A DNA stretch of 64,000 nucleotides from Bradyrhizobium sp. sBnM-33 (GTDB lineage: Bacteria > Pseudomonadota > Alphaproteobacteria > Rhizobiales > Xanthobacteraceae): positions 3,534,001 through 3,598,000 of the forward strand of contig NZ_CP136624.1 in NCBI RefSeq assembly GCF_032917945.1. The letters are read 5' to 3'. Under the pieces are notes generated by a model. That model saw only the letters and a program-made list of their open reading frames with translations. It did not search any database and was not told the DNA's origin. Positions 27,897 to 36,239 of this stretch are shown here, piece by piece. Every line of letters begins with the position of its first letter. The first letter of the stretch is position 1. The translations under genes and the position numbers were made by a program.

Positions 27897-28199
27897 TTAG
27901 TGCCTGTGGCGTGCTACGGAGAACGTGAGCGTGGCCTGTAGCACTGGTCCGGCGTCGTCCCGTACCTCAATTGCCATGTAGTGCCCTATGCCTTGGCTGG
28001 CACTCGCGCAAACGGCATCCTGAGCTATGTCTGCTAGGGACCGTGCCGCCTCTTCCTGCACGGCTTGAACACTTGCGAAGACAAGCCCCTCTTCATCGAC
28101 AGCAATTTCGTCGTCCTCGCGGATGTCGAAAAAATATCGCTTTCGTTCGGATCGAACGGTGGTCGCTTTCGGATACGACTTAGGTTTTGCGCTGCTCAT
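27897..28199 (-). CDS. DUF6894 family protein
   Basis: 100 residues. KRYFFDIREDDEIAVDEEGL, then QEEAARSLADIAQDAV and MAIEVRDDAGPVLQATLTF are the hallmarks of this small alphaproteobacterial family (two strands, an Ala-rich helix, then strands). Role unknown. Two paralogues lie at 43,326 and 61,033. An extra ~20 N-terminal residues precede the usual R-Y-F-F-D start, so the true start may be internal. Confidence 0.8.
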   Translation of the reverse strand: MSSAKPKSYPKATTVRSERKRYFFDIREDDEIAVDEEGLVFASVQAVQEEAARSLADIAQDAVCASASQGIGHYMAIEVRDDAGPVLQATLTFSVARHRH

Positions 28200-28575
28200 A
28201 GCTGCACTCCGATCAGGCGGGAGCGCTCGCGTCTCTCTGTCACCGATAGATTGCCAGCGGACCGTGCGGTGATGACGGACTTTACCTCATCTGTGGGGTT
28301 CCCGACATTAAAATTTCGGGCTGAAACCGTTCGCTCGGCAGGCTTACTTCTTCTGCTTGGCCATCCGCCAATTCGCGTGCATTACTCTCTGCCGGGCAGC
28401 GAAACAAAAGAACGGCCCCAGCGCTAGGGCTTGCAGGCTGGGACCGTTCAAATCGGTGCTGCCCCGACCGCGAGGCACCAGCTATTGAAAGAGTTCTGTC
28501 GTCCCAAACGTTCCCACTCCCAGTTCCCATCCGAGGAAGCTGAACAAACCTTAAGAAAAATGGGAACGAAAATCC

Positions 28576-28935
28576 TTGCGGGCAGCTTGGTGTGCGAGAC
28601 CGTCGCCCGCCGTCAATGAACGGCGCAGGTGGCGGATAGCCAAAGGTCCTTTTGGGCCCGCTGTTCAAGAACAAGCGCTCGCGCACGATAGCCAAAGGCG
28701 ACGGTCTCTTCCTTCTCGTCTGAAGCCAATCGACCTTGGTGTCGGGACTGAGAGAATCGTTACGCCAAACCCTGTTGACATTGACTCCCGGCATAGTCGC
28801 GCCATCGTCAAAGAGATTGGTGAAAGACTACGCGCGTCATTGGAGCGCGCGTCATTAGAAGAACATCGAGAGCTACCCCTGAACTTCCGAGAGCAGATCG
28901 AACGGCTTCGTCAATTAGAAAACGAGAGGTATTAG
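28576..28935 (+). CDS. NepR-like small protein (start uncertain)
   Basis: Only the last ~50 residues look conserved: AIVKEIGERLRASLERASLE, then EHRELPLNFREQIERLRQLE. This resembles NepR anti-sigma factors (I-G-x-x-L-R ... P-L-P-x-x-F ... L-x-x-L-E), which bind PhyR and EcfG in the general stress response; a CspA-like or other short helical protein is also possible. A 15-bp tandem duplication encodes RASLE twice. No good start codon or ribosome site is visible, and the first half reads as non-coding. A piece of the same sequence recurs at 30,293-30,345. Confidence 0.4.
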   Translation: MRAAWCARPSPAVNERRRWRIAKGPFGPAVQEQALAHDSQRRRSLPSRLKPIDLGVGTERIVTPNPVDIDSRHSRAIVKEIGERLRASLERASLEEHRELPLNFREQIERLRQLENERY

Positions 28936-29176
28936 TCGGCGACCTCTTTCTTCCTGAGAGACTGGTCGGAAGCAGTCAGTTGCATCACGGCGGTGTATCC
29001 TGCCTCAGTAAGCCTGCTTAGGCTGGCGTCGCCACGATTGGCACATTCAATTATTTTGCCGGCGATGATCCGACGGGCATCGTGCTTGTCGCTGCCAGCG
29101 GAAGAAGTAAGCACGCACGCTCAAGGGCGACTTCCATTTTGGCTATCGTTCGGCGATCGAAGGTATCAGTGATCAT
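28932..29176 (-). pseudogene. Frameshifted small conserved hypothetical gene
   Basis: ATG 29176 behind GGGAGG starts MITDTFDRRTIAKMEVALER, then the frame shifts near 29110 into LTSSAGSDKHDARRIIAGKI, IECANRGDASLSRLTEAGYT. The two halves together match a family of ~80-residue Bradyrhizobium proteins I recall (K-M-E-x-A-L-x-R-A-C ... A-x-x-I-x-E-C). One missing base would explain the break. Confidence 0.65.
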
Positions 29177-29197
29177 GTGATCCTCCCTTGCGACCTG

Positions 29198-29392
29198 TTA
29201 CTTTGGTGATCTAAGGCCGGGAGATTTCAACCACTCATTCAGGTGCGCCGCCGCATCTATCTGGCGGATTTTCCGCAACAATTCGTCGCGTTGCTCTCCG
29301 GGCCCTAACGTGCGCGCCTGCGCCTTAAGCTTGAGTGCTGCTTCAGCAAGCTGATCTTCAAATTTGTGGGGCTTTGAAATACGTCGCTTCAT
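29198..29392 (-). CDS. Small KRR-type conserved hypothetical protein (copy 1)
   Basis: 64 residues from ATG 29392: MKRRISKPHKFEDQLAEAAL, KLKAQARTLGPGEQRDELLR, KIRQIDAAAHLNEWLKSPGL. A basic start, a helical centre and a final W/CELLxSPGL motif are shared with proteins at 47,776 and 55,660. Function unknown; probably a cytosolic helical hairpin. Confidence 0.75.
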   Translation of the reverse strand: MKRRISKPHKFEDQLAEAALKLKAQARTLGPGEQRDELLRKIRQIDAAAHLNEWLKSPGLRSPK

Positions 29393-29589
29393 GACGCGGC
29401 ACATCTGGTACGGGTCGCTGATCGATTTTGAAATACGCCCTGAAATGCTGTCTGTCTGATACCGTACACAGCGAAGTTAATCTGGCTATGTACGGCATAG
29501 CACCTACTATGCTCGCATTATCGGGTATCCAGTAAGGCAACCGATAGCTGAGAGTTCTTTGCGCTCCCGCCTGTCCCGAGGAGCGCACC

Positions 29590-30285
29590 ATGAAGAACCT
29601 TCTCCTCAGCCAACTCAGCCAAGACGACTTCAAACGAGTCGAGCCCTTTCTCAAGCTCACACCTTTCAAGCAGCACTCGGTCTTGTTCGAAGCAGAACAG
29701 GAGATCAAGCACGTCTACTTTCCCGAGGGCGCAGTGGTGTCATTGGTGGTGACCCTCGAGTCAGGGGAAACGATCGAAGCCGCCATGGTTGGCGCGGATG
29801 GCGTCATCGGGGCTTCGGCAGCACTTGACGGACGCATTTCTCTCAGCCGCGGAATTGTCCAGCTGTCCGGCGACATCGTCGTCTGCAGCATCGAGGGATT
29901 GAAGTCGGCTGCATTGCCAAGTCCCAAACTGCTGTCACTGCTCATTCGTCACGAGCAAACTGTGTATGCCCAAGCGCAACAGTCGGCGGCGTGCTTTGCC
30001 ACACACCATGTTCAGGCACGCCTCTGCCGTTGGCTGCTGCGGGCGAGGGACCTATCGGGCAGCGATACTTTGCTTTTCACGCAAGAGTATCTAGCAGACA
30101 TGCTGGGCGTCAGGCGCACCAGTGTGACTGTCGTCGCGCATACCCTGCAATCTGCCGGTCTAATCAAATACGCGCGGGGGAGAATCCAGATCCTCGACGC
30201 AGAAGCGCTGCAAGACTGCGCGTGCGAGTGCTACGGGACGGTGAAACGCCATTACGATAGGTTATTGGGTCCTGCCAAGTCGTAA
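29590..30285 (+). CDS. Crp/Fnr-family transcriptional regulator
   Basis: 231 residues. The cyclic-nucleotide-binding-type barrel (~1-125) includes VYFPEGAVVSLVVTLESGET and VGADGVIGASAALDG. The helix-turn-helix is FTQEYLADMLGVRRTSVTVV (~155-175) with HTLQSAGLIKYARGRIQILD as wing. The cNMP-contacting R-S residues and Fnr cysteines are absent, so the ligand is unknown. A C-terminal C-A-C-E-C cluster (residues ~212-216) is notable. Intact, with an upstream gap of ~180 bases. Confidence 0.9.
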   Translation: MKNLLLSQLSQDDFKRVEPFLKLTPFKQHSVLFEAEQEIKHVYFPEGAVVSLVVTLESGETIEAAMVGADGVIGASAALDGRISLSRGIVQLSGDIVVCSIEGLKSAALPSPKLLSLLIRHEQTVYAQAQQSAACFATHHVQARLCRWLLRARDLSGSDTLLFTQEYLADMLGVRRTSVTVVAHTLQSAGLIKYARGRIQILDAEALQDCACECYGTVKRHYDRLLGPAKS

Positions 30286-30577
30286 CTCCCGGGTCGCGCC
30301 ATCGTTAAAGCGATTGGTGAAAGACTACGCGCTTCACGAGGCGCAGGCCAATGCTGCGCATACTCGTGTGCAATCGGAACGTAGGTTAGGCCACACCTGT
30401 CCGCAAAGCTGCGGGTCCTCTTTGCGACATTCGGAAGCGCAATGAGACGCTCCATGGGTTCACGCCTAATGTTTGTCCTGTTCCGGATCTGGTTTCTTGC
30501 CATGCAATGCGTGTGTAGCGAGCGCTTCGCGCTAATTTAAAGCAAGGAACATTCGGCCGGGCGGCGCGTTTCGGGCC
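30286..30577. other. Region with a duplicated NepR-like fragment
   Basis: CGCGCCATCGTTAAAGCGAT onward (30,293-30,345) repeats sequence from 28,790-28,845 and encodes part of I-G-E-R-L-R-A-S, then diverges. From ~30,509 the sequence belongs to the segment duplicated at 33.5 kb. Confidence 0.55.
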
Positions 30578-30676
30578 ATGGATACCATGTACTGGATCGC
30601 TGGTTCTGCCGTCCTGGTCGTGCTTGCCACCGTCTGCATCGCAATTGTCGGTCGATCCGCTGAGTGTTCCCGCTGA
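30578..30676 (+). CDS. Tiny single-pass membrane protein (copy 1)
   Basis: 32 codons: MDTMYWIAGSAVLVVLATVC, IAIVGRSAECSR. One hydrophobic helix with a short polar tail. A near-identical 28-residue version lies at 33,533-33,619, and hydrophobicity is kept despite base changes, which favours translation. No strong ribosome site directly upstream. Confidence 0.4.
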   Translation: MDTMYWIAGSAVLVVLATVCIAIVGRSAECSR

Positions 30677-30677
30677 T

Positions 30678-30833
30678 CTATTGTTTATCTGGCTTTGGCT
30701 TACCCGTTACATCGAGAGGCTGCCCGCCGTGCATATGCGTCATCACCTGGGCGAGGTCACGCATATCGACAAGCGCGCCGCAGACTGGGCATTTGCCGAA
30801 AATCTCGATCTCCAGTCGGTCCGGATCATCCAT
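30678..30833 (-). pseudogene. Truncated zinc-ribbon protein (paralogue of 33,634)
   Basis: 51 codons: MDDPDRLEIEIFGKCPVCGA, LVDMRDLAQVMTHMHGGQPL, then DVTGKPKPDKQ. It matches the C-terminal half of the protein at 33,634-34,005. Upstream the same similarity continues in another frame (LPEGFQADVESSQQLP), so a frameshift has cut off the N-terminal half. A CPVC zinc-binding pair remains. Confidence 0.65.
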
Positions 30834-31014
30834 GTCGGCGGCCAGTGTAGTTTGGCAACTGCTGAGAGCTTTCGACGTCAGCCTGAAATCCCTCGGGAAG
30901 GATTTGAGCGCGTAGACAACAAAGCCTGCCGGTTCACGCCGGCGGGTTTCTCTTGCGATGTACTGCCCAGGACACCTAAGCTGTCGCCCACTGGTTCAAA
31001 AGGGAGTGCGGACA

Positions 31015-31218
31015 GTGGCGACAGGTACCGTAAAGTGGTTCAACGCAACTAAGGGATATGGATTTATCCAGCCCGATAGCGGCGGCAAGGATGTTTTCGT
31101 GCACATTTCAGCTGTTGAGAAAGCCGGCCTGAGCAGCCTCAATGAGGGTGCCAAGGTGAGCTATGAAGAAATGAGCAACCGGGGCAAAACGTCCGCGGAA
31201 AATCTAAGACTCGGGTGA
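31015..31218 (+). CDS. Cold-shock protein, CspA family (copy 1)
   Basis: 67 residues from GTG 31015, with AGGGAG at 31001-31006. [18 protein letters not shown] (RNP1) and [14 protein letters not shown] (RNP2) are the nucleic-acid-binding motifs of the OB-fold cold-shock domain. These proteins melt RNA hairpins and act as RNA chaperones. A GCCGGC...GCCGGC hairpin follows the stop. The paralogue at 40,886 also uses a GTG start. Confidence 0.95.
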   Translation: MATGTVKWFNATKGYGFIQPDSGGKDVFVHISAVEKAGLSSLNEGAKVSYEEMSNRGKTSAENLRLG

Positions 31219-31335
31219 ATTCAAGCCGGCTGGCTCACGCCGGCATGGCGATTTTATCCCCCGCGGACCACGATTGAACATGGGTCCACCAGCGGGGTTC
31301 TACGTGGGTTTGGATGCAGGGACCACAAACGCAAA

Positions 31336-31361
31336 CCCCTGCCGGTGAAGTCGGCAGGGGT
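31336..31361. other. Perfect 9-bp hairpin without a T-tract
   Basis: CCCCTGCCG and CGGCAGGGG are separated by seven bases. It is ~120 bases after the cold-shock gene and followed by A/C-rich sequence, so it is not a standard intrinsic terminator. Confidence 0.45.
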
Positions 31362-32081
31362 AAGCAAACGAGGTGGATGACAAGCGCGCGAGCCCTAAGA
31401 CCCGGTGGCCCGTCAAGGACCCTTGCGGCACCATAAAACCGATCACGCCCGGCCTTTCAATGATACTGATGTATACGTGACCGCTTTTGACTCGCTTATC
31501 CAGCAGCCGCGGTCTGCAGGCTCCCGTTGAGATAATCGAGGTGAGGGCGGCGGTGATCGTGCGGCTGCTTGGATGACGCCCACGCGGTGTGGTGCCGCAT
31601 TCTCGAAATGAGCCGATCTACTAGTGCCGGTTTCCGGGCTCAGTGGCCTAAGCAGAAATACGGAATGGCTAAAATTCACGGAGGAACGGAACGCGCTCGT
31701 TGCATGAACTTTTGTCGTCCACCCTACCGAGTGCAATTGACCCGGACTTATTACATCAGGCCGCCAACCACCAAGCGGGCTGGCACGGTTCGGTCCCAGG
31801 CCTCACTGCCCCCGAGGTCCAATTGCGGTTGGAAGATGGCCCCAGCCTGGGCCAGGCAAGCTCGACTGGGGCCGCCCGAACCGCGTGCCGCTACTTCCAC
31901 GGACACGCGGTGGGGCCAATGCGCACCGCCCGCGATCGTTCCCGGCGAGCCGGCGCATAATTCAACGCTCCCGTAGTCATACGGGGTAGCGACGAAATGA
32001 AAACAGAAACAGAGCTGAGGTTTAGTATCCGAGCACCGAGGGCGGCGATTTCAACACGGCAGAATTATTTTAGTCGGTGGG
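31362..32081. other. Stretch without a supportable gene
   Basis: Frames of 80-135 codons overlap on both strands but none shows a ribosome site, a recognisable family or clear codon preference. Confidence 0.45.
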
Positions 32082-32103
32082 CCGCAGAGCAATCTGCGGC
32101 CAT
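32082..32103. repeat. Short inverted repeat, copy 1 (terminator-like)
   Basis: GGCCGCAGA-GCAA-TCTGCGGCC, followed on the plus strand by ATTTTT. An identical stem-loop recurs at 32,892-32,913. This copy has the T-tract of an intrinsic terminator but no gene is recognised directly upstream. Confidence 0.6.
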
Positions 32104-32111
32104 TTTTGCTT

Positions 32112-32195
32112 TCAGTGCAGCGCCAGCGCAGCGGCACACGACACGATTAGCAGGGCGAATCCGGTGGCGGTGAGGGCGAGGGAGGTGCAGTCCAT
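32112..32195 (-). CDS. Possible 27-residue hydrophobic peptide
   Basis: MDCTSLALTATGFALLIVSC, AAALALH: a start codon followed by one hydrophobic helix and a stop. The ribosome site is weak and there is no paralogue in the window. Confidence 0.25.
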   Translation of the reverse strand: MDCTSLALTATGFALLIVSCAAALALH

Positions 32196-32257
32196 GCGAG
32201 GGATCTCTGGAGCGTTGCCACGGCAATGTGTTTCCCCGACAATCGTTCCGACTCGGC

Positions 32258-32470
32258 TCAGACAGGTGGCTTGAGTTCGCTTGAGAGCCATCCCTTGGAC
32301 GCTTCCATAGGGTCAGCAACAACGTGCTCGGTGTGGACGTTCTCACAATTCGGGCACGTAAACATCCGGCTTTCGAGCCCTGCGCCCTCTGGTTCGATGC
32401 GTACGAGCGTGGTTCGAGTGCCGCACCTCTTGCAAGAGGGACGTTCTATGGATTCCGGGAACATACGCAT
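32258..32470 (-). CDS. Small zinc-ribbon protein
   Basis: 70 residues from ATG 32470: MRMFPESIERPSCKRCGTRT, then MFTCPNCENVHTEHVV. Two C-x-x-C knuckles 28 residues apart make a zinc ribbon. I recall close relatives with the same MRMFPESIERPSC start in Bradyrhizobium. Such proteins may bind nucleic acid or partner proteins; role unknown. An unconserved frame extends upstream to 32,572. Confidence 0.75.
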   Translation of the reverse strand: MRMFPESIERPSCKRCGTRTTLVRIEPEGAGLESRMFTCPNCENVHTEHVVADPMEASKGWLSSELKPPV

Positions 32471-32617
32471 ATCCAGCCCCCAAGGGGGCTGGGAGCGACT
32501 CCGGTGAAAGCCCCCTTTCCCGCCACAACAGTTAATCTGGTTTGTTTGTCGGGTCTGCAACATACCCGACATGTCATTTCGGCATGGGCAGCAAACCGAA
32601 CACCGCCGCGCTGGCGG

Positions 32618-32767
32618 TCAGGTCGCTCGGTTGACAAGCGCAAAATCCGAGTCAGGCTTGGCCTCTTTTTGATTGGCCATTTGCATGACGTACCGGCGCC
32701 GAGGCCCTGGTTGGGTTGTCGCCATTTTCATCACCGCGGTGATGTGGCTGGCCGTAGTTTCAGCGTT
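32618..32767 (-). CDS. Hypothetical 49-residue protein
   Basis: MNAETTASHITAVMKMATTQ, PGPRRRYVMQMANQKEAKPD, SDFALVNRAT. No family recognised; called mainly because it fills the gap and has a plausible basic composition. Low confidence. Confidence 0.25.
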   Translation of the reverse strand, partial: NAETTASHITAVMKMATTQPGPRRRYVMQMANQKEAKPDSDFALVNRAT

Positions 32768-32891
32768 CATGACCTTGCGGTCCTGTGGCGCCGCTCCGTA
32801 ATTTCCCGGAGCAGACATGGTGCCCGCTTGCTATTGCTGGTGCCAGTAGCCGGGGTGAAGCATTTCAGCACGACAAGCATAATCTGACCGG

Positions 32892-32913
32892 TAGGCCGCA
32901 GAGCAATCTGCGG
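32892..32913. repeat. Short inverted repeat, copy 2
   Basis: Same 22-base stem-loop as at 32,082, here followed by ATTCCG rather than a T-tract. Flanks differ, so only the hairpin itself is shared. Confidence 0.6.
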
Positions 32914-33221
32914 CCATTCCGTTTGTGGGTAGCGCGCGCTTCGCGCTGATAGACGCTCCAGTCCGCGCCGGCCGCCCCAGCGCGAGCGACCGGCAACGGA
33001 AGGAGGATGCCTGCCTTGGGGCTTTGGGGGCATAGAGGCCAGGCCGCCTCGCATGCAATCCAGCACGCCTACGCCAACGCCGTCTACCCGTAAACGTTCG
33101 GGCATCGGATCTCGATTTGTTTCGGTCTGTTCTCAACGTGAGTTCTGCCGTGAGGGCGTCGCTATTTCCACTTTTTCCCAGTTCCTCTGTGATACGGTGT
33201 TTCTTTAGGGGGGATTGAGAT

Positions 33222-33441
33222 ATGCCTATTGCTCGCTTGCTGCAGAACGTGCCGATGGGCCCTGAAGAAATTGGCCGACTGACGACGGCCTATGACCGAG
33301 CGCTGCGGACTCTCGGCCTCGTTGATCGCAACGACCCCATAGCCGAGATGGTCCAAGAAGATAATCGAGATCGGGCAAACGGGGTTGCGTGATCCTGCGG
33401 ATATTTCGGCTCGGGCAATCAAGGCGCTTGGAGTGCAGTAG
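33222..33441 (+). pseudogene. Frameshifted small conserved hypothetical gene
   Basis: ATG 33222 behind AGGGGGG begins MPIARLLQNVPMGPEEIGRL, TTAYDRALRTLGLVDRNDPI, then the frame breaks near 33,350 and continues in the +1 frame as KKIIEIGQTGLRDPADISAR, AIKALGVQ to a TAG at 33,439. Both halves match a ~73-residue Rhizobiales family I recall. Without the shift the product stops after 56 residues. Confidence 0.65.
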
Positions 33442-33532
33442 GGCGACCGGACCAAGGTCGGTCGTGGGTAGCGAGCGCTTCGCGTCGATCTAAAGCAAAG
33501 GAACGTTCGGCGAGGTCGGCGCGTTTCGGGCC

Positions 33533-33619
33533 ATGGATATCATGTACTGGATCGCTGGTTCTGCCGCCCTGGTCGTGCTTGCGGCGGTCTCCATCCCTAT
33601 CATCCGGTCAATCCGCTGA
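33533..33619 (+). CDS. Tiny single-pass membrane protein (copy 2)
   Basis: 28 codons: MDIMYWIAGSAALVVLAAVS, IPIIRSIR. Paralogue of 30,578-30,676, with most differences conservative. Both copies sit in the same order ahead of a minus-strand zinc-ribbon gene, so the whole module is duplicated. Confidence 0.4.
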   Translation: MDIMYWIAGSAALVVLAAVSIPIIRSIR

Positions 33620-33633
33620 TTATTCCCGCTGAT

Positions 33634-34005
33634 CTATCGTTTGTCCGGCTTTGGCTTACCCGTTAGATCGAGCGGCTGCTCGCCGTGCGTATGCGCCATC
33701 ACCTGTCCGAGGTCGCGCATGTCGACCAGGGCGCCGCAGACAGGACAGTTTCCGAAATGCTCGATCTCCGGCCGGTCCGGATCATCCATGTCGACGCCAG
33801 CGTTGCGCGGCAACTGCTGAGCGCTTTCGATGTCCGCCTGAAATCCCTCGGGAAGATCCGGCGCGGTGGACTCATCCGATGGATTGCAGACCGGGCAGGG
33901 CGCTCCGGCAGCGCCACAGGTACAGGCGCGCGCGCCTAACCACGGCTGGTCCGGATGCGCCTCGCAAACCCAACGACAGTTGTCGCAGCGGGCACACCAC
34001 TTCAT
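33634..34005 (-). CDS. Zinc-ribbon hypothetical protein
   Basis: 123 residues from ATG 34005, which has GGGAGG upstream. MKWCARCDNCRWVCEAHPDQ, GARACTCGAAGAPCPVCN and FGNCPVCGALVDMRDL give at least four cysteine pairs. The C-terminal half is duplicated in broken form at 30,678. An alternative ATG at 34,053 overlaps the stop of the small gene upstream (ATGA). Probably metal-binding; function unknown. Confidence 0.7.
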   Translation of the reverse strand: MKWCARCDNCRWVCEAHPDQPWLGARACTCGAAGAPCPVCNPSDESTAPDLPEGFQADIESAQQLPRNAGVDMDDPDRPEIEHFGNCPVCGALVDMRDLGQVMAHTHGEQPLDLTGKPKPDKR

Positions 34006-34049
34006 TGCAGGTCCTCCCTCTGGGCACCGAAACCAGCGCGGGATGTCAT

Positions 34050-34221
34050 TCATGATTGGTGCTTTTTCGGCTCCAATCCCAGCTCTCGACACTTCTTGAT
34101 GACCTCATCAACACGGTCAGACCGGTCGAGAACTTCCGCCGCTTCCTCGACCGAGAGGCCATCATTGATTGCCGCTTCGAGGGCCTCGATTCTGTCTCGG
34201 TGCCTTCGCCAGTGGCCATCA
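34050..34221 (-). pseudogene. Small helical gene downstream of the ligase, frameshifted at its start
   Basis: ATG overlaps the ligase stop (TGATGG) and reads MATGEGTETES, but the conserved sequence RIEALEAAINDGLSVEEAAE, VLDRSDRVDEVIKKCRELGL lies in a neighbouring frame. One base change near 34,195 would join them. The arrangement ligase - small helical protein - zinc-ribbon suggests a former operon. Confidence 0.55.
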
Positions 34222-35139
34222 CAAATCCTCCCGCAGCCCCTTGAAGAACGGATGCCTCACCTTGCCCTCGGCTGACTTGGCACGGTACTCGATCTCGGCG
34301 AGCAGCTCCGGCTCCACCCAGATGCCCTTGTGAGCGATCCGCTTGGTGTAAGGCTGAGTTTTGCGGATCAGCGGCGTCAGGCGTTTGCGGAGATCGGCGG
34401 CAGACACCTTGTCGAAGCCGTGGTCGACTTTACCGGCATAGACCAGGTCCTTGCCCTTGCGGCGGCCGACATAGATTCCGTCCCACTTGTTGCCGTCGAG
34501 CGCGAAGCCGGCGATGGTCAGCGTCTCGCGCTGGGCGCAGGTTTTCTTAACCCAGTCCCGGTCGAGTCCGGAAAGGTAGCGGCTGTCGCGGACCTTGGAG
34601 ACGACGCCTTCCAACCCGACCTTGCACGCATGCGCAGACATCTCCTTGCCGTCGACCTCAAAGCTTTCGCTGAACTGGATGGCCGTCTTTTCGATCAGCC
34701 TTTTCAGATGCATCTTCCGCTCGATCAGCGGTAGTTTTCTCAGGTCCTGGCCGTTCAGGTAGAGCAGATCGAAAGCGATCATGACGAGCCGGTTGGACTT
34801 GCCGCGCAATTCGTTCTGCAGCACGGAAAAGTCGGTGGTGCCGTCTGCCGCCGGCACCACCACCTCGCCGTCGATGATGGCGCTGCCGGCGTTGATCAGA
34901 TACGCGTCGACCGCAATCTTGCTAAAGCGCCTGGTCCAGTCATTGCCGCGGCGGGTGAGGATCTTGATGGCGTCATTATGGATGTGCAGTTGGACGCGGT
35001 AGCCGTCGAACTTGATCTCATGGATCCAGCGATCGCCCGACGGTACCTTCTCGATCGATGTCGCCAGCGCGGGTTCTATGAAGCCGGGGAAGGGCGCCTT
35101 CATCCCGATCGCCGCCACTTTCTTGCGCTGAAACGCCAC
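34219..35139 (-). CDS. Stand-alone ATP-dependent DNA ligase (LigC/LigD-type)
   Basis: 306 residues from GTG 35139 (VAFQRKKVAA). Motif I is IHEIKFDGYRVQL with the AMP-accepting Lys at ~43; IIDGEVVVPA (motif III), IAFDLLYLNG (IIIa), LEGVVSKVRDSRY (IV) and DWVKKTC (V) follow, then a C-terminal OB domain. It lacks the polymerase and phosphoesterase domains of full LigD. Such ligases take part in Ku-dependent end joining or backup repair. Ku is encoded 14 kb away in the same island. The frame upstream of 35,139 is unconserved. Confidence 0.9.
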   Translation of the reverse strand: MAFQRKKVAAIGMKAPFPGFIEPALATSIEKVPSGDRWIHEIKFDGYRVQLHIHNDAIKILTRRGNDWTRRFSKIAVDAYLINAGSAIIDGEVVVPAADGTTDFSVLQNELRGKSNRLVMIAFDLLYLNGQDLRKLPLIERKMHLKRLIEKTAIQFSESFEVDGKEMSAHACKVGLEGVVSKVRDSRYLSGLDRDWVKKTCAQRETLTIAGFALDGNKWDGIYVGRRKGKDLVYAGKVDHGFDKVSAADLRKRLTPLIRKTQPYTKRIAHKGIWVEPELLAEIEYRAKSAEGKVRHPFFKGLREDL

Positions 35140-35258
35140 GACAAAACTCCACGCCACTAAAGCCGGTTCAAACTGACACAGGTGGAATCGTTCCGGCCGG
35201 GAAAAACTGGAACCCGGCCCGTCATGACTCGTTGCCACGCGTACGGGAGTATTGCAGG

Positions 35259-35444
35259 ATGGCAACGGCAAAGAAGCAATCGAGCCGCGGGCGCAAGCAG
35301 GACCGGGCGCGGGTTGCCGGCGGACAGGATTACGAGGTGCACTCTGCGGCGAAGAAGACGAGAGGTCCGCGAAGCGCCGTGAAGAAGGCAGTCAAGAAGG
35401 TCGGCAGCAGCGGTAAGCGGGTCGAGCGCCGGCTTGGACGTTAG
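35259..35444 (+). CDS. DUF3606-like small basic protein
   Basis: 61 residues from ATG 35259: MATAKKQSSRGRKQDRARVA, GGQDYEVHSAAKKTRGPRSA, VKKAVKKVGSSGKRVERRLG. The D-Y-E-V ... A-V-K-K-V-G core resembles DUF3606. Basic and probably nucleic-acid associated. A frameshifted relative lies at 45,002-45,214. Divergent from the ligase gene. Confidence 0.75.
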   Translation: MATAKKQSSRGRKQDRARVAGGQDYEVHSAAKKTRGPRSAVKKAVKKVGSSGKRVERRLGR

Positions 35445-36004
35445 GAACCAGTACCGCCAGCTCGCAAAGAATTGGGCGCACGGCGAAGCATTAGGTCGCG
35501 GGCGAACTGATAAACGCGGTCTGCAATAGGCTCCAGCGCGTCCGCCGTTGCCTGTATCTGGTGCCTTTCACGCTTCCTTCCCTTCTTTGTTGAGCCAAAC
35601 GGGGTGGGCTCCAGGACTACTCGCGACATGGCGGACATCGGACCTTCGATGGATTCAAAGCTCATCCGCTGGTGTGCAATGAGATTGCGAATGCCTTTGT
35701 GGGTACTGATGGTGCCCGAGATAGGATGCCAGATTGCCTTCTCTTTTTCACTGCACTCTTTCTCCACCAATAGATCGACCATCTTGAGCTTGAGAGCGAA
35801 GTTGTTCACATCCGCGAAGACCGCCACAGCTTGGGTGTACAGATCAGCTCCGATCAAAACGCCGAACAAAAAGATCAGGTCGGATTCGATATTGGAGAAA
35901 ATTGATAAGCGCCCGACCGGCGCTACGGTAAATTTGCTCCTGCTGTAGCAGGGTTGGATGTAGTCGACGGAAAGCCTCCCCGAGAGCAGATAGGTCATTC
36001 TCAT
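35441..36004 (-). pseudogene. Hypothetical protein, probably frameshifted from the frame upstream
   Basis: LSIFSNIESDLIFLFGVLIG, TQAVAVFADVNNFALKLKMV and HKGIRNLIAHQRMSFESIEG look like a conserved helical protein of ~170 residues. Its likely N-terminus, MANENDLSALGEAFRRLHPT, is in the other frame of the 35,844-36,239 ORF; the two join near 35,940. The tail RRAPNSLRAGGTGS runs to the DUF3606 stop. Family unnamed. Confidence 0.5.
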
Positions 36005-36239
36005 TGGCCATTTTTACCTCAGAATTCATAGCAGCGATAATCAACCAAGCCGTCGCAAAGGTTGCGCCGAAGCACCACTGCCAATGCTTCATCCAAAAGT
36101 TCTTGGCCACGTGTGCAGCTTTAGCTGTCCAGTGGAGTTTGTAAGTGCCGGGAGAAATAAAGACGAACAGGCTATTGGGATAGTTCGGCGGGGGCGGCAC
36201 ATAGGTCCCTTCCCACCAGCGTTTGAGGAGTTCTTTCAT
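35844..36239 (-). CDS. Hypothetical protein with one membrane helix
   Basis: 131 codons: MKELLKRWWEGTYVPPPPNY, PNSLFVFISPGTY, then HWQWCFGATFATAWLIIAAM as a membrane helix. The first ~70 residues look like a small conserved membrane protein; beyond that the frame runs into the start of the next gene without a stop. The genuine product may be ~70 residues, with its stop lost. Confidence 0.5.
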   Translation of the reverse strand: MKELLKRWWEGTYVPPPPNYPNSLFVFISPGTYKLHWTAKAAHVAKNFWMKHWQWCFGATFATAWLIIAAMNSEVKMANENDLSALGEAFRRLHPTLLQQEQIYRSAGRALINFLQYRIRPDLFVRRFDRS

